Assembly (NCBI GenBank): GCA_963728785.1 | Contig: CAVSKV010000002.1 | Span: 1,240,001-1,304,000, forward strand | Direction: 5' to 3' | DNA: 64,000 nt | Origin: JAGWRI01 sp963728785 | Lineage (GTDB): Bacteria > Gemmatimonadota > Gemmatimonadetes > Gemmatimonadales > Gemmatimonadaceae | Part shown: positions 52,149 to 59,851 of the stretch, in pieces | How positions within the stretch are numbered: position 1 is the stretch's first letter | How the letters are laid out: the number at the start of each line of letters is the position of its first letter | The notes under the pieces: model-generated | The model's input: only the letters and a program-made list of their open reading frames with translations | The model's database searches: none | What the model was told of the DNA's origin: nothing | Translations under genes and position numbers: made by a program

Positions 52149-53327
52149 ATGACTGCGTCGCCCCCCTCCGGCGGTCAGCGACCCACGCCGTCCTCCGACT
52201 TCCTCACCCTCGTTCGCCAACGCGAACGCGGCAAGCTCAAGCTGTACATCGGGTCCGCCGCTGGCGTGGGCAAGACGTATCGGATGCTCGGTGAGGCGCG
52301 TGACCTCCGAGCACGTGGCGTGGACGTCGTCATCGGCTTCGTCGAGACGCACGGCCGCGAGGAGACCCGGGTGCAGATCGGTGATCTTGAAGTCATCCCA
52401 CGGCGCCGCATCGAATATCGCGGCGTGGCCCTGGAGGAGATGGACGTCGAAGCGATCGTGCGGCGCGATCCCGAGGTCACCGTCGTGGATGAACTCGCGC
52501 ACACCAACGTGCCTGGTTCCCAGCGCGCCAAGCGCTGGGAAGACGTGATCTGGCTGCTCGACCACGGCACCAGCGTCATTTCGGCCGTCAACGTGCAGCA
52601 CCTCGAGTCGCTCAACGACATCGTGGCGAGCACCCTCGGCGTGCTCGTGCGCGAGACCATCCCCGACTGGGTGCTCGGGCTCGCCGACCAGGTCGTCAAC
52701 CTCGACATCTCGGCCGAGGATCTGCGCCAGCGTCTCATCGAGGGCAAGATCTACGCGCCCGACAAGGTCTCCACGGCCCTCTCCAACTTCTTCACCGCCG
52801 AGAATCTCACGACCCTGCGCGAACTCGCCCTGCGCGAGGTGGCGAGCTCCGTCGACCGGTCGCGCGAGCAGATCGTACGCCGTGAAGGCGGTGAGCCGGC
52901 GGCGCATAAGACCGTGGACCGTCTGCTCGTGGCGATGTCCAGCAACCCGCCCTACACGGCGGCGCTCCTTCGCCGAGCCAGTCGGATCGCCGGCCGGCTC
53001 AATTCCGACTGGTACTGTGTGTACGTGCAGACGCCCGAGGAGCGCGCCGACCGCATCGACGCTACCGTGCAGCGGAAGCTGGTCGAGAACATTCAGCTCG
53101 CGCAGACCATGGGCGCGGAGGTCGTGCAGGTCCCGGGCACGGACGTCGCCGACGCGCTGCTCGAGTTTGCGCGTGCCCGAGGGGTCTCGCTCATTCTTGC
53201 CGGCCAGAGCCGCAAGGCCTGGTGGCAGCGGGTCGCCGGGGGCTCGGTGGTCGACAGGCTGGTCCGGAACGCGGCTGGCATCGACGTGCTTGTCGTTTCC
53301 TTCCCCGACGGGGGGTCCGCGCCATGA
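52149..53327 (+). CDS. KdpD N-terminal sensor with UspA domain (stand-alone)
   Basis: This 392-residue protein is the cytoplasmic N-terminal part of KdpD without any kinase. Residues 30-240 form the KdpD domain, with Walker A GSAAGVGKTYRM, Walker B VTVVDELAHTNVPGS and NVQHLESLND. Residues 255-385 form a universal-stress domain (TVDRLLVAMSSNP, ending in GIDVLVVSF). It probably binds ATP or c-di-AMP and tunes the separate kinase. Its stop overlaps the next gene as ATGA. Confidence 0.85.
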   Translation: MTASPPSGGQRPTPSSDFLTLVRQRERGKLKLYIGSAAGVGKTYRMLGEARDLRARGVDVVIGFVETHGREETRVQIGDLEVIPRRRIEYRGVALEEMDVEAIVRRDPEVTVVDELAHTNVPGSQRAKRWEDVIWLLDHGTSVISAVNVQHLESLNDIVASTLGVLVRETIPDWVLGLADQVVNLDISAEDLRQRLIEGKIYAPDKVSTALSNFFTAENLTTLRELALREVASSVDRSREQIVRREGGEPAAHKTVDRLLVAMSSNPPYTAALLRRASRIAGRLNSDWYCVYVQTPEERADRIDATVQRKLVENIQLAQTMGAEVVQVPGTDVADALLEFARARGVSLILAGQSRKAWWQRVAGGSVVDRLVRNAAGIDVLVVSFPDGGSAP

Positions 53328-53911
53328 CCGACATCGAGGTCGCGTTGGCCCGCGCCATCGACCGCAGCGTTCACGACCTGGACGAGGTGCGCCTGCCGTT
53401 GCACATCCTGCTCGAGAATCAGTTCGGCGACCTCAACGACAACCAGGTGGAACTCGTCGGCGCCGCGCGGGACGCCGCCGAAGCCGCCGCCGCCCGGCTC
53501 CGCCGCGCGCGCGATCTGCTCACGCTGCAGCCGGCGCAGTTGCGAAGCGAGCCCATCAGGCCCGCCGACCTGCTGGCCTCGCTCGTCGCCTCGCTGCAAT
53601 CGCGCGGCGCCTCGCGCGGCGTGCGTGTCGTGGCCGACATCGCCGCGCCCCTCCCGTCGCTGCGCGGCGATCGCATCCGCCTGCAGGAGGCTCTCTCGCT
53701 CGTCGGCGGCGCCTGCCTTGCGGCGACTCCCGACCAGGCCACGCTCAATATCTCCGTTACCGCCACCGACGCGGATTTGCTCGTGACGTTTGCCGGCGCG
53801 CAGATCGACCTCAACGAGATCGACACCACATGGGCCGCGCGAGTCGTGTCGGCACACGGCGGGTCGCTTCGCGAACGCGAATCTGGCGTCGAGATGCGGC
53901 TCCCCCGTTGA
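53324..53911 (+). CDS. Degenerate histidine-kinase-like protein
   Basis: This 195-residue protein looks like a HisKA plus ATPase module without catalytic residues. Where kinases have H-E-L-R-T-P-L, it has D-E-V-R-L-P-L, so the phospho-acceptor His is Asp. The ATPase part keeps only traces: LRGDRIRLQEALSLVGGA lacks the N-box Asn, and the Gly-rich boxes are gone before VSAHGGSLRERESG. It is co-translated with the KdpD sensor. It may act as a dimerising or adaptor partner of the kinase at 44212-45804. Confidence 0.6.
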   Translation: MTDIEVALARAIDRSVHDLDEVRLPLHILLENQFGDLNDNQVELVGAARDAAEAAAARLRRARDLLTLQPAQLRSEPIRPADLLASLVASLQSRGASRGVRVVADIAAPLPSLRGDRIRLQEALSLVGGACLAATPDQATLNISVTATDADLLVTFAGAQIDLNEIDTTWAARVVSAHGGSLRERESGVEMRLPR

Positions 53912-53930
53912 CGGCACAACTGATGTGCCG
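53912..53930. terminator. Hairpin after kdp operon
   Basis: A 7-bp perfect stem (CGGCACA / TGTGCCG) with a 5-nt loop overlaps the end of the last kdp-linked gene. It lacks a T-run, so termination would be weak or factor-assisted. Confidence 0.4.
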
Positions 53931-54155
53931 CCGTACTCAGCCCCGGACCAGCTTCCGAGACGCCCATCGGTGCGAAGGCAAGTCCGTGAGGCCAAGCTCG
54001 GCATCGGGGGCCTCGCTTGCCATATCTGGATCGTATTCCATCTTGCCGATACGCGGCGTGTTCATCGACGAGCCGATAGCGGGTCTGCCTGGCGCGCTGC
54101 GTGCACGACCGGATATGGTCTGCGGAGGTCCAAACCATCCGGGAGCTGACACGTC

Positions 54156-54509
54156 ATGCCGAGAACATCCCATGTGCGGCTTCGTCTGCTGCACGGTTCC
54201 GAAATTGCACTGGGACCAGGCAAGGTGGAGTTGATTGATGGCATCGTGGAGCTGGGATCGATCGCGGCAGCCGGACGACGGATGGGCATGAGCTACCGCC
54301 GCGCCTGGATGCTGGTGGCGACGATGAATCGCTGTTTTCGTCATCCACTCGTCGAGGCCACCAAGGGCGGTATCCACGGCGGCGGGGCCCGCGTAACGGC
54401 CTTTGGTCTCAAGGTGCTCACCCGATACCACGAACTCGAACGGCACGCGGCTCGGCAATTCAACGCCCTACTCGCACCGAGACCCACCCGAACGAACCAG
54501 AACCGGTAA
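54156..54509 (+). CDS. ModE-type molybdate-responsive regulator (DNA-binding domain only)
   Basis: This 117-residue protein matches the N-terminal winged helix of ModE: KVELIDGIVELGSIAAAGRRMGMSYRRAWML, written here as blocks KVELIDGIVELGSI and MGMSYRRAWML, then EATKGGIHGGGARVT and LTRYHELE. The molybdate-binding C-terminal domain is absent, as in many short ModE proteins. A ModE-like palindrome lies between it and the next gene. It probably represses the binding-protein gene when molybdate or tungstate is plentiful. Confidence 0.8.
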   Translation: MPRTSHVRLRLLHGSEIALGPGKVELIDGIVELGSIAAAGRRMGMSYRRAWMLVATMNRCFRHPLVEATKGGIHGGGARVTAFGLKVLTRYHELERHAARQFNALLAPRPTRTNQNR

Positions 54510-54561
54510 CGACGGCGGTGGCGTCCCTCCCCGCTTCACTCCCCTCCCCAGACCGCGAGCA

Positions 54562-54589
54562 ATCGATATATTCAGGCGAATATATCGAT
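54562..54589. promoter_or_regulatory. ModE-like perfect palindrome
   Basis: Two perfect 12-bp arms (left arm ATCGATATATTC) flank a 4-bp spacer. The pattern CGATATA...TATATCG resembles known ModE operators. It ends 10 bp before the binding-protein start codon, so bound protein would block transcription or early elongation. Confidence 0.75.
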
Positions 54590-54599
54590 CGGACACGTC

Positions 54600-55751
54600 A
54601 TGTACCGCCCGCTCGCAGTCGCTGTATTCGCTTTCATGATCGGGGGCGCTCCACGCGCGTCGGCGCCGAAGTCCCATAGCCCGCCATCAATCGCGCCCGA
54701 TAGTGCCGGGCCGCTGCTCGTCATGAATGCGGCATCGGTTACACAGCCCCTCCGCGCGGTGCTCGACAGCTTCGCCGCACGGACCGGCATTCGGTACGCG
54801 TTGGAGCCGGGCGCCAGCCTCGAAATCGCGCGGCGCGTTACCGACCTCGGCCGCCATCCCGACGTGCTCATCCTGGCCGACCCCGAGGTGTTTCCGAAGC
54901 TGCTCATGCCAGGATTCACGACTTGGTACGCGCTGTTCGGCCGGAACCGCATCGTTCTCGCGTATACGGACCGGTCAGCCGGTGCCAAGCAGATCACCGC
55001 CGCGAATTGGCGCCAGGTGATCCTCCGCCCCGGCGTGGAGATCGGCCGCGCTGACCCGAATACCGACCCATCAGGATACCGTACGCTCCTCGCCTTCCAA
55101 CTCGCCGAACGCTTTTATAAGGAGCCGGGGCTTGCGCGGCGGTTGCTGGCCGCGGCTCCGGACCGAAACGTGCGCCCGCGGGAGGCAGATCAGGTCGCCC
55201 TCGTCCAGACCCACCAACTCGACTACATCTGGACGTACGAGAACCTTGCTGAGAACGCCGGCTTGCCCTTTGCCAAACTCCCCGACGCGGTCGATCTGGG
55301 CAATCCGGCAGATTCGGCGACGTACGCCATGGCATCGACCCGCGTGCTCGGGGCTCATCCCGGCGATACGATCACCGTCCACGGCGCGCCGGTCCTGTTC
55401 GCGGTCTCCACGGGAACGCATGCCCCGCACGCCGCGGCGGCCGAGCGCTTCGTCCGCTTCCTGCTCTCACCGGTCGGCCAGGGGATTCTGCGGGCTCAGC
55501 ACTTTGACGCCCTTGCGCACCCCACTTTCGTCGGCGATGCACCCCGCGGGGTCAGCCACGATTCTCCGGACGGTCCATCGCCGTCGCGGCGGACGCCGAC
55601 CGTTGAACTCGTCGGGCTCACCGGACAGCATCGCGTAATCGGGCGGGCCGCCCTGGCGGCGTTGCCTCACATCGGAGCGACGGTCGCGGTCGAGCACGTC
55701 AGCGGTCATTACGTGGAAGTGCCACTCGGTGATCTGCTGCATCCCCGATGA
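54600..55751 (+). CDS. WtpA/ModA-like tungstate/molybdate-binding protein with extra tail
   Basis: This 383-residue exported protein has a signal peptide to about residue 22 and a periplasmic binding domain (residues 35-310). The WtpA-like block ADPNTDPSGYRTLLAFQLAE is clear. After it comes a Pro/Ser linker and a tail (VELVGLTGQHRVIGRAALAALP, split as VELVGLTG and RAALAALP, ending in VPLGDLLHP). The tail resembles the start of a sulfite-oxidase-type molybdopterin domain, but stops after about 50 residues. No permease or ATPase gene follows. The transport operon may have been cut at an island edge. Confidence 0.7.
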   Translation: MYRPLAVAVFAFMIGGAPRASAPKSHSPPSIAPDSAGPLLVMNAASVTQPLRAVLDSFAARTGIRYALEPGASLEIARRVTDLGRHPDVLILADPEVFPKLLMPGFTTWYALFGRNRIVLAYTDRSAGAKQITAANWRQVILRPGVEIGRADPNTDPSGYRTLLAFQLAERFYKEPGLARRLLAAAPDRNVRPREADQVALVQTHQLDYIWTYENLAENAGLPFAKLPDAVDLGNPADSATYAMASTRVLGAHPGDTITVHGAPVLFAVSTGTHAPHAAAAERFVRFLLSPVGQGILRAQHFDALAHPTFVGDAPRGVSHDSPDGPSPSRRTPTVELVGLTGQHRVIGRAALAALPHIGATVAVEHVSGHYVEVPLGDLLHPR

Positions 55752-55759
55752 GAAACGCC

Positions 55760-55776
55760 CCGCCCGATGGGGGCGG
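55760..55776. terminator. GC-rich hairpin between convergent genes
   Basis: A 6-bp stem (CCGCCC / GGGCGG, loop GATGG) lies 9 bp after the binding-protein stop and before the convergent methyltransferase end. It could act as a bidirectional terminator; there is no T-run. Confidence 0.35.
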
Positions 55777-55854
55777 CAAGTTGTGCGCATTCGGCTCGTC
55801 ACCGTCAAGTGAGGCTCCCGAAGCAGCGTTTCGACGCGGAGACGCCCGAAGAGC

Positions 55855-56649
55855 TTAGCCGGACTGCTCCTTCTCCCACGAAATGAGCGCCCACCATACG
55901 GGAGCTCGTCCTATACGCCCACGGTTGTCATCAAAGAACCGGCGGAGCCGGTCGCGCTCATCGATGTCCAGGTCGCCTACCGACCACGTCACCTTGCGAA
56001 GAAAATCGTCGGCGTCCGAGCAGCGGCGCAGCCGGTTCTCGCCTTCAAGGTAGTCCAGCACCGGACGAATGCCGAGTTGCCGAAGGATGTTGACAGCGTA
56101 GATGTAGTCAGGCCGCGGCTCCATATCGCGCCCCAGCGCCTCGTAGACTTCGGGGTCCAGGGAACGGCCATTGGCTAACTGGGTGAGGTACACCCGGCGG
56201 CGCGCGTGCGCATCGAGCTTGACCAGCGCTGCCTCCAGGTCCGCGACGTGCGTTGACCTCGACGCCAGCACGACATCACAGGCCGAAATATCCGTCCAGT
56301 CGTCCTCCCACGCCCGAAGAATCGGCGTCGCATTCGAGAGCCCACGCTCCGCGGCGTTCTCGACGAACGCCGCCAGCATGCCCGGACTGTGGTCGAGTCC
56401 GTACACGTGCGCGAGCGACGAAGCCACGCGCAGACCGATGGTGCCCGGGCCACACCCCACATCGAGCAGCGTCGCGCAGCCGGTCAGGTCCATTCGTGCC
56501 ACCAAGGCATCCACGTAAGCGCCGTTGAAGTCGCGGCGGCTCATGGCGTGAGCTCGTGCATCCCAATCGGCCGCGTCCCGGTTTACGCGCGGGCTTCGGG
56601 ACATGTGGTCGCGGTACACGGATCCAAAGTCGATGTCGTCGATGCTCAT
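55855..56649 (-). CDS. Class I SAM-dependent methyltransferase
   Basis: This 264-residue protein has the SAM-binding motif I LLDVGCGPGTIGLRVA (near residue 62), then VYGLDHSPGMLAAFVENA and a post-motif CDVVLASRSTHV. Such UbiE-like enzymes methylate small molecules; the acceptor is unknown. Its first ~27 codons and its upstream DNA recur as a fossil at 31042-31190, again next to an ettA-tail repeat. The C-terminal part (SWEKEQSG) is polar. Confidence 0.8.
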   Translation of the reverse strand: MSIDDIDFGSVYRDHMSRSPRVNRDAADWDARAHAMSRRDFNGAYVDALVARMDLTGCATLLDVGCGPGTIGLRVASSLAHVYGLDHSPGMLAAFVENAAERGLSNATPILRAWEDDWTDISACDVVLASRSTHVADLEAALVKLDAHARRRVYLTQLANGRSLDPEVYEALGRDMEPRPDYIYAVNILRQLGIRPVLDYLEGENRLRRCSDADDFLRKVTWSVGDLDIDERDRLRRFFDDNRGRIGRAPVWWALISWEKEQSG

Positions 56650-56717
56650 AACGCCTGCTGTTCGCGCGATTGCACGTGCATGAATGAACTCCGCCCGCGC
56701 GTCCGAATATACGCGGT

Positions 56718-56955
56718 TACCCCAGCACCAACTTCCGATACGTCACCCGGTGCGGCTGATCGGCATCCGGCCCCTTCCGCCGCTTCAGATCTTCGACATA
56801 CGCCTGGTAGTTCCCCTCGAACTACGGGCAACGAAACGTGGTTATGACGCGTTCACCGTGGCTTTCAGAGGGGAAATCGCGGCACGTCGGGTAGTTCATC
56901 TTTACCACGAGCACACCTTCGTGACAACGCCTCTTGTCACGGATCTGGCCAGCAG
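56718..56955 (-). repeat. ettA-tail repeat, copy E
   Basis: The core (56718-56823) encodes FEGNYQAYVEDLKRRKG and keeps a stop codon; the preceding Trp codon is now TAG. It has the second arm type. It lies 68 bp upstream of the methyltransferase start, so the two are arranged like the fossil pair of copy B. Confidence 0.8.
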
Positions 56956-57117
56956 CCGATGGCCCACTCCTCCGCTCGCGCCTCTGAGGGTCCGAAAACG
57001 GAGAGACCTGCTCGAGCGGCGTCGAACCCATAACCGGTGTTCCGCAAGGGGGGGGAAAGGTCAGGCTTGCCCCACGTGCGCTCCTCCTTCATCGGAAAAC
57101 CGGCGAGCCGGGCCGCC

Positions 57118-57158
57118 AATACTTAGGTCTTGCCCTTAGTATTATCCGGGCATATACT
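57118..57158 (+). promoter_or_regulatory. Sigma-70-type promoter with overlapping ArsR operator
   Basis: A -35 element TTGCCC (57130-57135) and a -10 element TATACT (57153-57158) are separated by 17 bp. An imperfect palindrome with arms AATACTTAGG and CCTTAGTATT (57118-57143) covers the -35. This is the expected layout for autorepression by the ArsR-type regulator encoded 45 bp downstream. Confidence 0.6.
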
Positions 57159-57202
57159 CCCTCCGCCGGATCGGGGGACCCAACCAATCCACTGGTGGTG
57201 CC

Positions 57203-57544
57203 ATGGTTCAATCTGCAGTCGCCGACGACGTCTTCTACGCGCTCTCGAATTCGACGCGACGGAAGGTGTTGGAGCAGCTGTCGGTCGGGCCGGCCACCGT
57301 CAGCGAGCTGGCGGCGCCGTTCAACATGAAGCTCCCGTCGTTCGTGCAGCACCTGTCGGTGCTGGAAAGGAGCCGGCTGGTCAAGTCGAAGAAGCGCGGA
57401 CGCGTGCGGACGTACGAGCTCGCCCCCGAACGGTTCACGGTCGCGGAACACTGGCTGGCTGCGCGCCGTCTGTTGTGGGAAGCGCGACTGGACCGGTTCG
57501 ACCAGTACGTCAAACACCTCAACGACAAGGAATCCCAAACATGA
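57203..57544 (+). CDS. ArsR-family transcription regulator
   Basis: This 113-residue winged-helix regulator begins with FYALSNSTRRKVLEQL and has the recognition segment VSELAAPFNMKLPSFVQHLSV (blocks VSELAAPFNM and SFVQHLSVLE) and the wing SKKRGRVRTYEL. No metal-binding Cys set is present. It belongs to the subgroup paired with AHSA1/SRPBCC genes, and the next gene is such a protein, overlapping by 4 bp. It probably represses the two-gene operon from the palindrome in its promoter. Confidence 0.85.
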   Translation: MVQSAVADDVFYALSNSTRRKVLEQLSVGPATVSELAAPFNMKLPSFVQHLSVLERSRLVKSKKRGRVRTYELAPERFTVAEHWLAARRLLWEARLDRFDQYVKHLNDKESQT

Positions 57545-58032
57545 GAAAGCACTTCGCGGTCGATCCGACGCTCGATCTCATCTTCGAACGGTTCATCGAC
57601 GCGCCCACGCGGCTCGTCTGGGACGCGTTGACGAAGCCGGAGCACGTCAAGGAGTGGTACATGCCCCGGGAGTGGGGGCGCGTGGCGCGCGCCGAGATGG
57701 ACCTGCGACCGGGCGGCATGTTCAGCATCGACATCGCGGTGGGAGACGGTCGGGAGGTTCCCAACCTCGGCTGCTTCCTGGACGTCGTGCCGATGAAGCG
57801 ACTCGTCTGGACCTCCATGTTGTTCCCCGGCTATCGTCCGGCGGTCTTCGACGACATTCCGATCACCGCCATCATGACAATGGAGCGCGTGGGAACCGGC
57901 ACCCGCTACGTGTTCACGGCCCTGCACCGCGATGAAGCCGACCTCGAGAAGAACAAGGAGTCACGATGGCAGCAGGGCACCGAGATCGCCCTCGACCAGC
58001 TCGTGGCGCACGTGAAGTCGATGAAGTCGTGA
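57541..58032 (+). CDS. SRPBCC/AHSA1-family protein
   Basis: This 163-residue helix-grip protein has the AHSA1 signs FERFIDAPTRLVWDALTKPE (near residue 14), EWYMPREWG, the strand MDLRPGGMFSIDI and the C-terminal helix QGTEIALDQLVAHV. Such proteins bind small hydrophobic ligands in a cavity. The ligand is unknown. It is always co-transcribed with the ArsR-type regulator here because the stop and start codons overlap. Confidence 0.8.
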   Translation: MRKHFAVDPTLDLIFERFIDAPTRLVWDALTKPEHVKEWYMPREWGRVARAEMDLRPGGMFSIDIAVGDGREVPNLGCFLDVVPMKRLVWTSMLFPGYRPAVFDDIPITAIMTMERVGTGTRYVFTALHRDEADLEKNKESRWQQGTEIALDQLVAHVKSMKS

Positions 58033-58200
58033 GCGCGGTTTGGGCGCCGTCGCGAATCGTGGAACGGCATCGACGGCGCTGACGCGCTCCCACGGCTGGT
58101 GCGCCAACCGGGACATAGGCCTGAAAATTCCCCCCCTACAACGGCCCTTGCCGTGTTGAGTTGGCCGGACCAATGCGAAGCCGCTCAGCGGCACGATTGA

Positions 58201-58548
58201 CTACGGCGCTCTGGAGACGCCACGGGCGCGGACTGCGAAGGCGAGAAAATAACGCCGCAATCCGGCAATTGAAGACGCGGAGGCGTCGGCGCCAAAGAGG
58301 CATCCGCAGAACGCTTCCCGCGCACGCAGAATCTCGCGGCGGCGTGGGCCAACCCACCGCGGGTCCGCAGCCGTGAGATCGAACAACTCCAGGGCCCGGG
58401 CCAGGGCAAGCTCACGGCGCGGCAGATTGCCGGCCTCCTGCGCCCGGAAGGTGCGCTCGACCTCGCTTCCGACGTGCGCGAGCTGCTCCGCGATCGTGAA
58501 GCGCCCCCAGCGTGCCGCCGCGTCGGCATGGTACACGGGCCGTGCCAT
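58201..58548 (-). CDS. Conserved small helical protein, unknown function
   Basis: This 115-residue helical protein has the pattern RFTIAEQLAHVGSEVER, then LALARALELFDLT and REILRAREAFCGCLFG, ending near LRRYFLAFAVRARG. I know similar small proteins from several phyla, usually unnamed. ATG 58548 overlaps the stop of the DUF5674 gene. That pairing, seen directly here, suggests that the two work together. Confidence 0.7.
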   Translation of the reverse strand: MARPVYHADAAARWGRFTIAEQLAHVGSEVERTFRAQEAGNLPRRELALARALELFDLTAADPRWVGPRRREILRAREAFCGCLFGADASASSIAGLRRYFLAFAVRARGVSRAP

Positions 58549-58889
58549 CAGTCGGATACCAGCCGGGACACCACCGTGCGGATTGCGGCGCGGGTCGATT
58601 CGTCCTCGACGTCGCGGCTGCGGTTTCCTTGGGAGGGCCGGAGGTTGATCATCGAGTCGAATTCGATCCATTCCGGCTCAGCGCTACCGGGATAGATGTT
58701 GATCCCCCACAGGTCGGACTGCTGTGATCCATCGTCGATCAACACCGCTTCCTCGTCGGCATGGAGCTCGCCGCCGACGGCCATGATTCCGCGTTCGATG
58801 TCGACGACGGCTTTCACCATGTCCCCAAATTGCTCGACCGCGAGAGTGGCCAGTTGGCTTCGAGGAAGAGGAACACGGACAATGAGCAT
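58548..58889 (-). CDS. DUF5674-family protein
   Basis: This 113-residue protein carries the strong family pattern FGDMVKAVVDIERGIMAVGG, then LHADEEAVLIDDGS, DLWGINIYP, and EWIEFDSMINLRPSQGNRS. No catalytic activity is known. It is first in a two-gene operon. The start at 58889 is supported by the family's usual N-terminus. The operon sits between ettA-tail copies E and F. Confidence 0.8.
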   Translation of the reverse strand: MLIVRVPLPRSQLATLAVEQFGDMVKAVVDIERGIMAVGGELHADEEAVLIDDGSQQSDLWGINIYPGSAEPEWIEFDSMINLRPSQGNRSRDVEDESTRAAIRTVVSRLVSD

Positions 58890-59035
58890 TCGTGGGAATT
58901 TACCGCATTGTTCGGATTCTTCTAGGCGGTGCCGGCGACTGCGCGTCGCTCTCGTCGGAGGATTCTTCCCAGCGACGCAGATCGGCCGGTGCTCCGCGGC
59001 AGCGGGCGTCCGACGGTTTGACTGTCCCGGCGCCC

Positions 59036-59270
59036 CTACCCCCTCACCAACTTCCGATACGTCACCCGGTGCGGCTGATCCGCATCCGGCCCCTTCCGCT
59101 TCTTCAGGTCTTCTATATACGAACCGAAATTCCCCTCGAACTACGCAGACGGAAGTGTGGTTATGACGTGGTCGGCACACGCTTCATAGGGGAAATTGCG
59201 CCAGGTCGTGTGGTTCCCTTTTGTCACGCGTAAGGGCTCGTGACAACACCTTCTGTCACGGATCCGGCAC
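59036..59270 (-). repeat. ettA-tail repeat, copy F
   Basis: The core (59036-59143) encodes FEGNFGSYIEDLKKRKG with an intact stop. The first 100 bases are almost identical to copy G. The second-type arm is complete, with TTGTCACG and CGTGACAA facing each other and a further GTCACGGATC. Confidence 0.8.
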
Positions 59271-59457
59271 ACAGCCGAACGCACGATCACGCCCGCGGTG
59301 CGGGGGCTGCGTACGGCGTTGCAGCCCCTGGTCGTGCGGGCGCGGGCGGCAAGCGGCCGGGCGCCGTCGGCGCGGCGGACCGACCGGTAGGCGCATCTGG
59401 CCGCCTGGCGGCACCCGACGTTGCGAACCGTTGCGTTCAGGAAACCCTTTGGCGATG

Positions 59458-59480
59458 TTCCCCGTACCAAGTAAGGGGAA
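59458..59480 (+). promoter_or_regulatory. Inverted repeat covering the PadR ribosome-binding site
   Basis: TTCCCC (59458-59463) can pair with GGGGAA (59475-59480), which is the Shine-Dalgarno region directly before the PadR start codon. It could be an RNA hairpin that limits translation or a DNA operator. Confidence 0.35.
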
Positions 59481-59821
59481 TGACTCAGATGCCGACCAGC
59501 TCGCTCGACCTCCTCCAGGGCACGCTCGACGTGCTCATCCTCCGCACCCTCGCCTGGAAGCCGATGCACGGCTACGCCGTGACCCGGTGGATCCACCAGC
59601 GCACCGGGGGCACGATCGAGATCGAAGACGCGCCGCTGTACAAGGCGCTCCACCGGCTGGAACGCTCCGGCGCCGTGGAGGCCGAGTGGGGGCTGTCGGA
59701 GAACAACCGCCGCGCCCGGTACTACACGCTGACGGCGAAGGGGCGCCACCGGTTCAGAAGCGAGGAGTCCGCGTGGCGCCGGTACGCAGAAGCCGTGGCC
59801 AAGGTGCTGGCGCCGACATGA
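59480..59821 (+). CDS. PadR-family transcription regulator
   Basis: This 113-residue regulator starts MTQMPTSSLDLLQGTLDVL (here as SLDLLQGTLDVLILRTL) and has KPMHGYAVTRWI, IEDAPLYKALHRLERSGAV and the wing NNRRARYYTLTAKG. This is the short PadR form that accompanies ADOP-type permeases. ATG 59480 has AAGGGGA just before it; ATG 59489 is possible. It lies 30 bp upstream of the permease gene, which it probably controls. Confidence 0.85.
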   Translation: MTQMPTSSLDLLQGTLDVLILRTLAWKPMHGYAVTRWIHQRTGGTIEIEDAPLYKALHRLERSGAVEAEWGLSENNRRARYYTLTAKGRHRFRSEESAWRRYAEAVAKVLAPT

Positions 59822-59851
59822 CCGGTCCGATTCGCCTCACGGGAGACTAAG

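Noticed and set aside
51021..52907. 628-residue minus-strand frame opposite the porin and KdpD sensor genes
   Set aside because: It is a low-complexity His/Arg/Glu-rich shadow; both plus-strand genes have clear family motifs.
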